64,000 bases of DNA from Porphyrobacter sp. Lineage in GTDB: Bacteria; Pseudomonadota; Alphaproteobacteria; Sphingomonadales; Sphingomonadaceae. Below, one piece after another: positions 15,746 through 23,077 of the stretch. The stretch is from contig JAGIBN010000009.1 of the NCBI GenBank assembly GCA_017744315.1, positions 1-64,000 on the forward strand, given 5' to 3'. The notes under the pieces were generated by a model that worked only from the letters and a program-made list of their open reading frames with translations, was not told the DNA's origin and made no database searches. The translations under genes and the position numbers were made by a program. Numbering within the stretch: position 1 is the first letter of the stretch; every line of letters begins with the position of its first letter.

Positions 15746-16555
15746 ATGATCCACACCATTGCTCTCCCGACCGACTTTTCGGACGCCGGTTCAACCGCAT
15801 TCGAACATGCGCTGCGCTTGGCGCTGCTCAACCGCAGCCGCCTCGACCTGCTGCATGTCCGCCACCCGCAAGCGTCACCGCAGTGGCAGGCGTTCCCGCG
15901 TGTCCGCGAGGTGTTGCATCGTTGGGGCCACCTCGCGGAGGATGCGCAAGTTGAGGACATCGTAGCGACGACCGGCGTCGAGGTCCGCAAGGTCGATATC
16001 CGCGATGACGACACGGGTGAGGGACTCTCGAACTACCTTGGCGAGCATCGGCCCGACTTGCTCGTGATGGCAAGCCGCGGACATGCGGGCCTGGAGCGCT
16101 GGCTCAAAGGCTCGGTTTCGGCAGAAGTCGTGCGGGAAACTCTGGTTCCGACACTGGTCCTCGGCCCGGAGGCTCGGCCCTTCGTGGCTTCCGACACCGG
16201 GGCTATGGAGATCGGGACCGTGCTGGTGCCGGTCGACCACAGTCCCCCTCCCAATGGGGCGATCGCGCAATTGCAGTCCCTGACAAGCGCGTTGCAGGCG
16301 ACGTTCGACTTCCTGCATGTGGGCCATGGCGCACCTGCGGTTCACAACGGTATCGGTGAGTCTCTTCCGGTCCGCATCGTCGAAGGGCCGGTGGTCGAAA
16401 CCTTGGTGCGAGAGGCCGAGAAGGTGAGCCTGATGGCCATGCCCACTGCCGGGCGCCACGGGTTCCTGGACGCCATCCGCGGCAGCACAACTGAGCGCCT
16501 CGTCAGCGAGGTCAGCTGCCCCGTGTTGGTTCTGCCTGCGAGGGGGGTGAGTTGA
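15746..16555 (+). CDS. tandem universal stress protein (two UspA domains)
   Basis: 269 residues from the ATG at 15746 (MIHTIALPTDFS, the usual Usp opening strand); a TTG at 15713 is possible but less likely. The first Usp domain spans about 1-145, with the nucleotide-loop motif ASRGHAGLERWLKGS-x-AE; the second, about 155-269, has GRHGFLDAIRGSTTERL and ends in the typical CPVLVLP strand. Such proteins bind ATP or act in stress survival, but the target is unknown. The last 214 bases overlap the 3' end of the GH43 gene on the other strand. Because the C-terminus is normal for Usp, the overlap is best explained by extension of GH43. Confidence 0.88.
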   Translation: MIHTIALPTDFSDAGSTAFEHALRLALLNRSRLDLLHVRHPQASPQWQAFPRVREVLHRWGHLAEDAQVEDIVATTGVEVRKVDIRDDDTGEGLSNYLGEHRPDLLVMASRGHAGLERWLKGSVSAEVVRETLVPTLVLGPEARPFVASDTGAMEIGTVLVPVDHSPPPNGAIAQLQSLTSALQATFDFLHVGHGAPAVHNGIGESLPVRIVEGPVVETLVREAEKVSLMAMPTAGRHGFLDAIRGSTTERLVSEVSCPVLVLPARGVS

Positions 16556-18165
16556 GCGCTGCCGGTTTCCCCGGACACGTGTACCCAGTCGACGTCGATC
16601 CAGCCGCCGGGCTCCCCGCGGGTGAAACTGAATAAGGCCGGGCGTGACCCCTTCCACCAGGAGAACGGGGAAAGGGGAATGGCTTCGCCGAACGGTTGGA
16701 AGGAGGCGCCCCCATCCAGGCTGTAGGAATAGCGCACCCTCTGATCAGCGCTCACTGACGCGCGGAGGTCGATTGTCTTGCCAGTCAGAACCTGCCCCAC
16801 TGTCTCCTCGCCCTCGATCGAGAGCGTCAGCCGCGAACTGCCTCCTTCCCGAACGACACCTATCCACGCAGGCCGAACGCCGAACAGGGTTAGTCCGGTG
16901 CGCTGGCCGTCGCTCATCCCTGACACGTCGAGGCGTGCAGTGATCTGGCTCGTGGGTCCCTGCAGGATCTGGGTTAGCGTATTACGCGCCGTTACGAGTT
17001 GCGCAGCCGGCAAAGCGGTCAGGCGGAGGAAGCCGGGGCGCGCGGTGAGGCTCCAGGCGCTGTCGTCCGGATTATGGTTCCATGACCATTGCAAACCGAG
17101 CTGGGGAGAGGAGAACTCGTCGGAATCCTGCAACCCATTGGCGGACGGCGTGTTGCCGGTGTCGGGCATGCGAAAAGTCAGAACGGGCTGCCCCGCGTCG
17201 TTTCCTGCGATCGGTTCACCGATCACAGGCCAGCCGTCGCGCCACTCGACGGGTTCCAGATAAACAATCCGGCCGAAGGCACCGGTCGAATTGAAGTGGA
17301 TGAACCATCCCTCGCCAGAGGGCGTCTCGACATAGCCGCCCTGGTGCGGACCCTGGACTTGCGTCGAGCCGGGCATCAGCACCGTGCGCCATTCGTAAGG
17401 CCCGCTAATGTCCCGCGCTCGCCCGACAGCCTGCGGCCCCTTCTCCACGCCACCAATTGGCGCGAAGATGTAGTACCAACCCTCGCGTTTATAGAGCTTC
17501 GGGCCTTCGAGAACCGGCAGTTTCTCCTTGTCCTCCGCAACGACAGTTCCCTCGTCCAGCACTCGCGAGCCATCGGCGCTCATCCGGTGCAGAACCAGCG
17601 GCCCGGCGCCGACTTTGCCGTGGATCAGCCAGGCCGTTCCATCCTCGTCCCAGAACGGCGCCGGATCTTCGAGGCCAGGGCCTGGGATGACGGCAACAGG
17701 CATCGTCCACGGGCCTGCCGCGTCGCGGGCGGTGGACATGAACACGCCTTCGTCAGGCGTTGCCCAGTAGACATGGAACAGACCGCCTCGATAGCGGATC
17801 GAGGGTGCCCAGACGCCGCTTGCATACTTGCTCCCGCCGATCGGCTTGGAGATCTTGTCGGTGAGCGTGTGCGGCCCCGGCATATCGTAGAGCGGTCCGA
17901 ACGGCAGTTTTGGCAGCACGTGGCCGACGATCGTCCAATGGACGAGGTCGCTTGACTTGAGCACGGGAATGCCCGGCGAAAAATGGAAGCTGGAGGCGAC
18001 CATGTAATAGTCGCGATCCACGCGGATCACATCCGGATCGGAGTAGTCGGCAAAGATGATAGGGTTGTCGTAAAATTGCGCTCCAGACGGAGCAGCGGCA
18101 ACGGCGGAAAATGCAAGAACTGCTAGGCCAAAGACCTTCAGGAAAGGTGCATTGCCACTGACCAT
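16342..18165 (-). CDS. secreted glycoside hydrolase family 43 (beta-xylosidase/arabinofuranosidase type)
   Basis: 607 residues with a signal peptide cut near Ser-Gly-Ala-Gln (about residue 30). The five-bladed GH43 propeller covers about 33-330: the base Asp43 in YSDPD, the pKa-modulating Asp167 in GLEDPAPFW and the acid Glu220 in VLEGPKLY are all present. A C-terminal beta-sandwich (about 345-530) ends at DWVHVSGE, where family members normally stop. The remaining roughly 70 residues are encoded opposite the Usp gene and look unlike protein (Arg/Thr/Ser-rich), which suggests loss of the native stop; a CAA codon at 16552-16554 is one change from TAA. It probably trims xylan or arabinan oligosaccharides. 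Confidence 0.88.
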   Translation of the reverse strand: MVSGNAPFLKVFGLAVLAFSAVAAAPSGAQFYDNPIIFADYSDPDVIRVDRDYYMVASSFHFSPGIPVLKSSDLVHWTIVGHVLPKLPFGPLYDMPGPHTLTDKISKPIGGSKYASGVWAPSIRYRGGLFHVYWATPDEGVFMSTARDAAGPWTMPVAVIPGPGLEDPAPFWDEDGTAWLIHGKVGAGPLVLHRMSADGSRVLDEGTVVAEDKEKLPVLEGPKLYKREGWYYIFAPIGGVEKGPQAVGRARDISGPYEWRTVLMPGSTQVQGPHQGGYVETPSGEGWFIHFNSTGAFGRIVYLEPVEWRDGWPVIGEPIAGNDAGQPVLTFRMPDTGNTPSANGLQDSDEFSSPQLGLQWSWNHNPDDSAWSLTARPGFLRLTALPAAQLVTARNTLTQILQGPTSQITARLDVSGMSDGQRTGLTLFGVRPAWIGVVREGGSSRLTLSIEGEETVGQVLTGKTIDLRASVSADQRVRYSYSLDGGASFQPFGEAIPLSPFSWWKGSRPALFSFTRGEPGGWIDVDWVHVSGETGSAQLTPLAGRTNTGQLTSLTRRSVVLPRMASRNPWRPAVGMAIRLTFSASRTKVSTTGPSTMRTGRDSPIPL

Positions 18166-18222
18166 GAGAGCGCTATACTATTCCCGTTAAAGGCGAAAAT
18201 CGCCAAGGAGTAGGGGTAGGGG

Positions 18223-18516
18223 ATGAAGCACGCATTCACAACCGCCATGGCATTCGCGATGATTGCCACTCCGGTGGTCGCTCAGGAAACGGCGGAGGCT
18301 CCTCGGGCTGAGGGATCCAAGCAGGAGAAGAAGATCTGCCGCAGCGAAAAGGTGACGGGATCACTCACGCGCCGAACCAGAATCTGCATGACGGCCGCGG
18401 AGTGGCGGGAGTTCAGCGTGCGGAACAAGCAAGGACTGGACGACATGAACCGAAGCGCATCGGGCGGGAAGATGTGCGTGCCCAATCCCGCGGACCCGTT
18501 CCAGGGGTGCTCTTGA
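18223..18516 (+). CDS. small secreted Cys protein, paralogue A
   Basis: 97 residues; the ATG follows a purine-rich TAGGGGTAGGGG. Signal peptide cleaved after Val-Val-Ala (about residue 21). The mature part contains QEKKIC, TGSLTRRTRIC and a C-terminal pair of Cys, so two disulfides are plausible after export. I do not recognise a named domain. Its closest relative in the window is the gene at 18570 on the opposite strand, with which it shares the QEKKIC...EK-TGSLTR--RIC-T-AEW core. The two converge with 53 bases between them. Confidence 0.75.
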   Translation: MKHAFTTAMAFAMIATPVVAQETAEAPRAEGSKQEKKICRSEKVTGSLTRRTRICMTAAEWREFSVRNKQGLDDMNRSASGGKMCVPNPADPFQGCS

Positions 18517-18569
18517 GCGGGGCTGATCGGCTGGTAGCGATCGATCGCTCGTCCTAGTTCAAGAAAGCG

Positions 18570-18857
18570 CTAGCACATCGAGCCCTGCAAGGGGTTCGAT
18601 GGCGCCTGACAGCCGCCACTGGAATCACCCGTCATGCGGTCCACGCCTCTCTTGGTGCGGTTCTGCAACTCCTGCCATTCCGCCCGGGTCAGGCAAATCC
18701 GCCTGCTCCGGGTGAGCGACCCGGTCATTTTCTCGGTCTTGCAGATCTTCTTTTCCTGGCTCGCAGCATCACTGGCAGCTTGTTGCTGCGGCTCCTGGGC
18801 CATCGCACTCGAGGTGAGCAGGAGTATTGCAGCTCCCCCAAATAGGCTCGCCTTCAT
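18570..18857 (-). CDS. small secreted Cys protein, paralogue B
   Basis: 95 residues with a signal peptide cleaved after Ala-Met-Ala (about residue 20). It shares with the convergent gene at 18223 the segments QEKKIC, TGSLTR, RIC-T-AEW-E and a Ser-Gly-Gly turn before two late Cys. Sequence elsewhere in the mature part has diverged, so the duplication is not recent. Function unknown; the conserved core suggests a small disulfide-stabilised periplasmic fold. The start is the ATG at 18857. Confidence 0.72.
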   Translation of the reverse strand: MKASLFGGAAILLLTSSAMAQEPQQQAASDAASQEKKICKTEKMTGSLTRSRRICLTRAEWQELQNRTKRGVDRMTGDSSGGCQAPSNPLQGSMC

Positions 18858-18960
18858 CTTTGCCCTCCCAAGTAGCGTTATTGCCGTTTCGACAACTGTA
18901 CTCGAACTGGTTTCGATGTGATTGTACTAGCACAAAAAATGCACGCAATGGGCGGAATAG

Positions 18961-19665
18961 TTATCCGGAACCTTCAATCGACATTCGCGCCTGGAGTTGC
19001 TTGGCCGCCAGCGAACAGGCCACAGCCCATAGTCCGCCCACTATCCAGCCAGCGAGAACGTCGGTCGGCCAGTGCACGCCAAGGTAGATGCGAGTGAATC
19101 CGACTAGGACGGTGAGCGTGATCGCTGCCGAAATGAGGTAGATACGCACCCAGCGCCGCCGTGCGGTCCGCGCGAGCAGCACGGCGAGGGTAAGATAGAC
19201 GATCGCCGAGTTCATGGCATGGGCGCTTGGAAAGCTCGCGGAATGGGTTCCCACCAGGTGGGTGACAATGTCAGGCCTGGCGCGCGCGTAGATCGTTTTC
19301 AGTAGAGTTCCGGCGAGAGCCCCGCCGCCCACGGCAGCGAGCATATACCCAGCGGTTGCTGGTTTACGCTCCACCAGGAGGTAGCCGGTAGCCAGGCATG
19401 TGATGAGTGTGAGAACGCTGACGCTGCCGAGCGCGGTAAGGTCGATCATGGCCTCGGTCAGCCACTGCGGCCCTATCGGTGTTGAGGGATCTCCAGGAAA
19501 ACGGAGCGCAAGAACGACGGCGCGATCGAACGCGATCGTATCACCTTCCGTGATTTCGGAAGCCGCTTTCGCAAGGATCATCACACCCGCCAACAGCACC
19601 ACGAACAGCAGCAGGACGCGGCTTTCGATGCGATGGTTGGAAAGAGAATGGAACGGTCGGCGCAC
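18961..19665 (-). CDS. PAP2 family membrane phosphatase
   Basis: 234 residues from a GTG at 19665, with about six transmembrane segments. The PAP2 signature is present in order: K-x6-RP (KTIYARARP, about 125-133), a PSAHA block (about 147-151; the usual form is PSGH, so Gly is replaced by Ala here) and RIYLGVHWPTDVLAG (about 200-214), giving the catalytic His pair. Members dephosphorylate phosphatidic acid, phosphatidylglycerol phosphate or undecaprenyl pyrophosphate at the membrane. Which one cannot be told from sequence. It stands alone. Confidence 0.88.
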   Translation of the reverse strand: MRRPFHSLSNHRIESRVLLLFVVLLAGVMILAKAASEITEGDTIAFDRAVVLALRFPGDPSTPIGPQWLTEAMIDLTALGSVSVLTLITCLATGYLLVERKPATAGYMLAAVGGGALAGTLLKTIYARARPDIVTHLVGTHSASFPSAHAMNSAIVYLTLAVLLARTARRRWVRIYLISAAITLTVLVGFTRIYLGVHWPTDVLAGWIVGGLWAVACSLAAKQLQARMSIEGSG

Positions 19666-19776
19666 GCAAAGCTAACGAACGATACCGGCAATGGTGTCAG
19701 GGTATCAGTCGAAGCTGCAACGGCCCGGGTTTGCGCCTCTCCGCGGCCGAAGCCGCGAAGAGGCGCTGGGGGGTAA

Positions 19777-22700
19777 CTAGAAACCGAGCCGCAGCGTGCC
19801 GAGCAGGGACAGAGCGGTGTTGCCGTTGTGGTCTTCCACGCCCACTTCGCCGTTCATTTCGAAAGTGTCCGTGCCGCCCATCATCTTGGCGCGGGCGAAC
19901 CAGCCGCTGTCGAACTGTTCGGCCTGGAGCGTGAAGGGCGTGCCGCCCTCGAAGCGCGCGGTAGTCGCGCCCAGGGTGCCGCCGGCGAGTTCGCGCCAGC
20001 CGCCTTCGGCTTCGACGCGGAACCAGCGATTGTCATGGCTCGGCGCACGCCACAGCCCGCCACCACCGCGGCCTACGAAATCGAGGCCGACGGCAAGGCC
20101 GCCGTTGACGGCCAACTGATCGCTGGAGCGGTCGTCGACGATAAGGTCGAAGCCCTTGCCGCCACCGGTTTCGGTGTAACCGTCTTCATCGAGCTTGACG
20201 TAGTCGGCCGTCACCGAGGGCCGGAAGAAGAACTTCCCGGAATGACCTTCGTAAGCTGCGCCGCCGCTCAGGGTGAAGACCGTGCCGTCCCACTCTCCCT
20301 TGGCAGTTTTGGTAACAGCCTCACCATTGGCCATGCCACTCAAGGTTCGGGTTCCACTGAAGTTGGACAGACCGATCGATGCGCGGGAGAAGGCGCTGAA
20401 GCCGCCCCAGTTGCCGCGCCAGTAACCGGCCAGCTCCCAGGTGCGCGATTCCACTTCCCTCAGGTCGCCGTCGTCATGGATGCTCCAGAACCAGGCGCCC
20501 GAAGCGCCGAAGCTGCCGACGCCGGTGTCGATCTCGCCGGCCGCCGAGAAGCCCATGCCGCCAACGTCATAGGCGGCGGTCACGCCGATGTCCTTGCTGC
20601 TGGTCCAGCCCGCCATGTTCACGATGATGTCGAGACCACCCAGCGAATAGACGGGGCTCATCGGCTGAGCCACCTGGCGCCCCAATGTACGCGAGCCGAG
20701 GCTAATGCCTTCGAACGCGCCACCGGCGTGATCAGGCAGCATCTGGCCAAGGGCGGCGCGGAACTGATCGCCGGTGGTGATGCCGAGGAACACGTCCTCG
20801 ATCTTCTCGTCATTGTTGAGCGCGGCGAAGACCGCGTTGTAGGCCGAGGACTGGGACTGGTTGAGGCCCAGCTCCTGCGCGGACCGCTTGGTAATGTCGA
20901 CGGCGATCGCATTCGGCCCGGCGTTCGTGGCCAGGGTCGCCTTGAACAGGAACGGCACGAGATCGGTATTGAACTCGACGTCCGCCAGTCCTGTGATCGA
21001 GCCCGACTCCAGCACCAGATAGCGCCCTTCGGCATTGTCCACGTCCGCGATCTTCACGGCCAGGGTCGCACCATCCGCGAAGCTGGTGGTGCCTCCGACC
21101 GCGAGAAGCGCGCCGGTGCCCAGGCTCTTGTCGAGCGTGGCGAGCAGCGTGCCTTCCTCACCTACGGCAAGCGAGCCGATCGATGAGGGCTGAGTGACGT
21201 TCAGGACACCGCCGGTGACGTTGACGGCGAGGTTGCCCGAGTTAACCAGACTGCCAATGAAGGCGCTCCTGCCTGTGAGGGTCAGCGTGTCGGTGCCGCC
21301 GCCAAAGTCGACGATGCCTTCGAAGCGCGAGGTGCCGCCGAGGGTCATCGCGTCTGCGCCCGCTCCGAATATGACCTTGCCGCTTTGCACGGCGTCGCCG
21401 GATAGTTTCAGGGCGTTATTGCCGCTCCCGAAGTAGACCGTGCCCTTCACGGTACCGTCGGCCACGTCGAGCGTGTCGTTGCCAGTGCCGAAGCGAATGT
21501 CGCCGGTAATCGACGGCGCGATGATGCCGGCGGCGACCTGTGTCTGCTTGATCGTGGCGCCGCTGGTGTTCGCCGAAAGGTCGATAGCGATGTTGCGAAG
21601 CGAGTCGGTAGCCGCACCGGTGGCCGAAATCGTTCCGCTGTTTTCAATCAGGGTCAGGCCGCCGCTGCGGTCGAGGATGGCCGTGGCTGAGCCGCTGGTG
21701 CCCGACGCACTTGCCTTGATGGATCCGCTGTTCCGGATCACCGGCACTGACGCTCCCTGGTCGATCAGGATCGCGGTCGCCTGGGCGTTCGCGGCATTGC
21801 CGCCTACGGCCTCTACCGTACCGGAGACGCGCACGTCCGGTACCGAGGCGCCGGCGCCGAAGAGCAGCGCCGTGGCGCTGGAGTCTTTGGATTTTGCCGA
21901 GACGGTACCTGCAATGCTCATTCCATTGGCGATGGTGACAGCCCCGCCGCGGCCGCCGATCTGAAGGCCGGTGGCGTTCACCCCGGCGTAGACACCGTTG
22001 CCGGCGATCGTTCCGTCGACGATCAGACCGAACTGCGAGGCGGTTCCAGCAACGGGCCCGATCGCGATGTCGCGGTTGGTGGCGCCGATCACCATGGCGG
22101 GGGCGGCGCCATAGGAGGCGACTACGGCCGAACCTTCCTTCGCGTCTTCGATCCCGTCGTCGTCTTCATCGGCGTCCGCCTTGTCGTTGTCCTTCGGAGC
22201 GACGGCGAGGACGACGCCTCCGGTGACATTGCCTTCGATCAGCAGGGCAGGGCCGCCCTGCAGCAAGTCGTCGGCATCGAGGTTGGCGGTGCTGGCCGGG
22301 GCGGTGGTGTAGCGATAGCCGGTCGCGCTGATGTTGCCCTGCACGACCATCGCACCGGTAACGTCTCCGGCGAAGTGAGCGGCGATCGAGCCTTCACCTT
22401 GAGCGGTCACGGATCCGGCCAGTCTGACGCTACCGGTGATCGCGTCGGCATGGACGCCCACGCTGCGGTCACCCAGAACGTTGGTCGTGCCGTTGTGGGT
22501 GAAACCTCCGCTCAGCGGTCCACCGAGCCAGATTCCGGCGGAATCGTTGCCTTCGACCCTGATGGTGCCGCCGTTGGATACCTGGCCAGAATGGGCCCCG
22601 TCAGTGCGAATACCGAACCGATTGGAGCCAAGCGCAAACGGTCCGTCGAGGTCGCCGTCGTTGTTGGTGTCGGTCGGGGTATAGGGCTCGTCGATGGCGA

Positions 22701-23001
22701 TCGTGCCGGCATTTTCGATGTTACCGCTGGTTCCGGCCGCCGCCAGAATGCCGATCGAGCCGTTGGCATTGCTGATCGCGATCGTGCCCTGATTGGTCAC
22801 CGCGTGATTGCTGTCCATCGTCACGGCCGTGCCCGAGGTCGGCTTGACCGAGCCGGCGGTGGCAATCGTGATGGAGTCCGCGGCGCCGTTCTTCACCGTC
22901 GAGGTGCGCACGGGCTGAGTGACGGCAGTCGAGATCGTTTCAGCGGCAGCAGGCGCCGCGATCGCAAGGGCGGCAGTGCTGGCAAGCAGGTAGCGGTACA
23001 T
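19777..23001 (-). CDS. autotransporter with beta-helix passenger, part of a FecI/FecR cassette
   Basis: 1074 residues. Signal peptide ends Pro-Ala-Ala-Ala (about residue 20). The passenger (about 21-790) is Gly/Ala/Thr/Ser-rich with NxGTI repeats typical of a right-handed beta-helix. It has two calcium-loop-like acidic segments (111-120 DTNNDGDLDG; 275-288 ending DDDGIEDA) and four FGxGxxxLxL repeats with Phe at 504, 524, 545 and 566 (period 20-21). The last 270 or so residues are an autotransporter barrel ending Leu-Arg-Leu-Gly-Phe. A GAGGGG site precedes the ATG by 5 bases. It lies 76 bases after the STN-type TonB receptor and shares the strand of the sigma/FecR genes, so it may be a surface output of that pathway. 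Its ligand is unknown. Confidence 0.88.
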   Translation of the reverse strand: MYRYLLASTAALAIAAPAAAETISTAVTQPVRTSTVKNGAADSITIATAGSVKPTSGTAVTMDSNHAVTNQGTIAISNANGSIGILAAAGTSGNIENAGTIAIDEPYTPTDTNNDGDLDGPFALGSNRFGIRTDGAHSGQVSNGGTIRVEGNDSAGIWLGGPLSGGFTHNGTTNVLGDRSVGVHADAITGSVRLAGSVTAQGEGSIAAHFAGDVTGAMVVQGNISATGYRYTTAPASTANLDADDLLQGGPALLIEGNVTGGVVLAVAPKDNDKADADEDDDGIEDAKEGSAVVASYGAAPAMVIGATNRDIAIGPVAGTASQFGLIVDGTIAGNGVYAGVNATGLQIGGRGGAVTIANGMSIAGTVSAKSKDSSATALLFGAGASVPDVRVSGTVEAVGGNAANAQATAILIDQGASVPVIRNSGSIKASASGTSGSATAILDRSGGLTLIENSGTISATGAATDSLRNIAIDLSANTSGATIKQTQVAAGIIAPSITGDIRFGTGNDTLDVADGTVKGTVYFGSGNNALKLSGDAVQSGKVIFGAGADAMTLGGTSRFEGIVDFGGGTDTLTLTGRSAFIGSLVNSGNLAVNVTGGVLNVTQPSSIGSLAVGEEGTLLATLDKSLGTGALLAVGGTTSFADGATLAVKIADVDNAEGRYLVLESGSITGLADVEFNTDLVPFLFKATLATNAGPNAIAVDITKRSAQELGLNQSQSSAYNAVFAALNNDEKIEDVFLGITTGDQFRAALGQMLPDHAGGAFEGISLGSRTLGRQVAQPMSPVYSLGGLDIIVNMAGWTSSKDIGVTAAYDVGGMGFSAAGEIDTGVGSFGASGAWFWSIHDDGDLREVESRTWELAGYWRGNWGGFSAFSRASIGLSNFSGTRTLSGMANGEAVTKTAKGEWDGTVFTLSGGAAYEGHSGKFFFRPSVTADYVKLDEDGYTETGGGKGFDLIVDDRSSDQLAVNGGLAVGLDFVGRGGGGLWRAPSHDNRWFRVEAEGGWRELAGGTLGATTARFEGGTPFTLQAEQFDSGWFARAKMMGGTDTFEMNGEVGVEDHNGNTALSLLGTLRLGF

Positions 23002-23077
23002 GGGATCCCCTCAGGTCGGTTGTCGAACTGAGAGACGGAGACAGTCGGCCCGAACCTTGCCGCGGCCGGAAAAAAGA

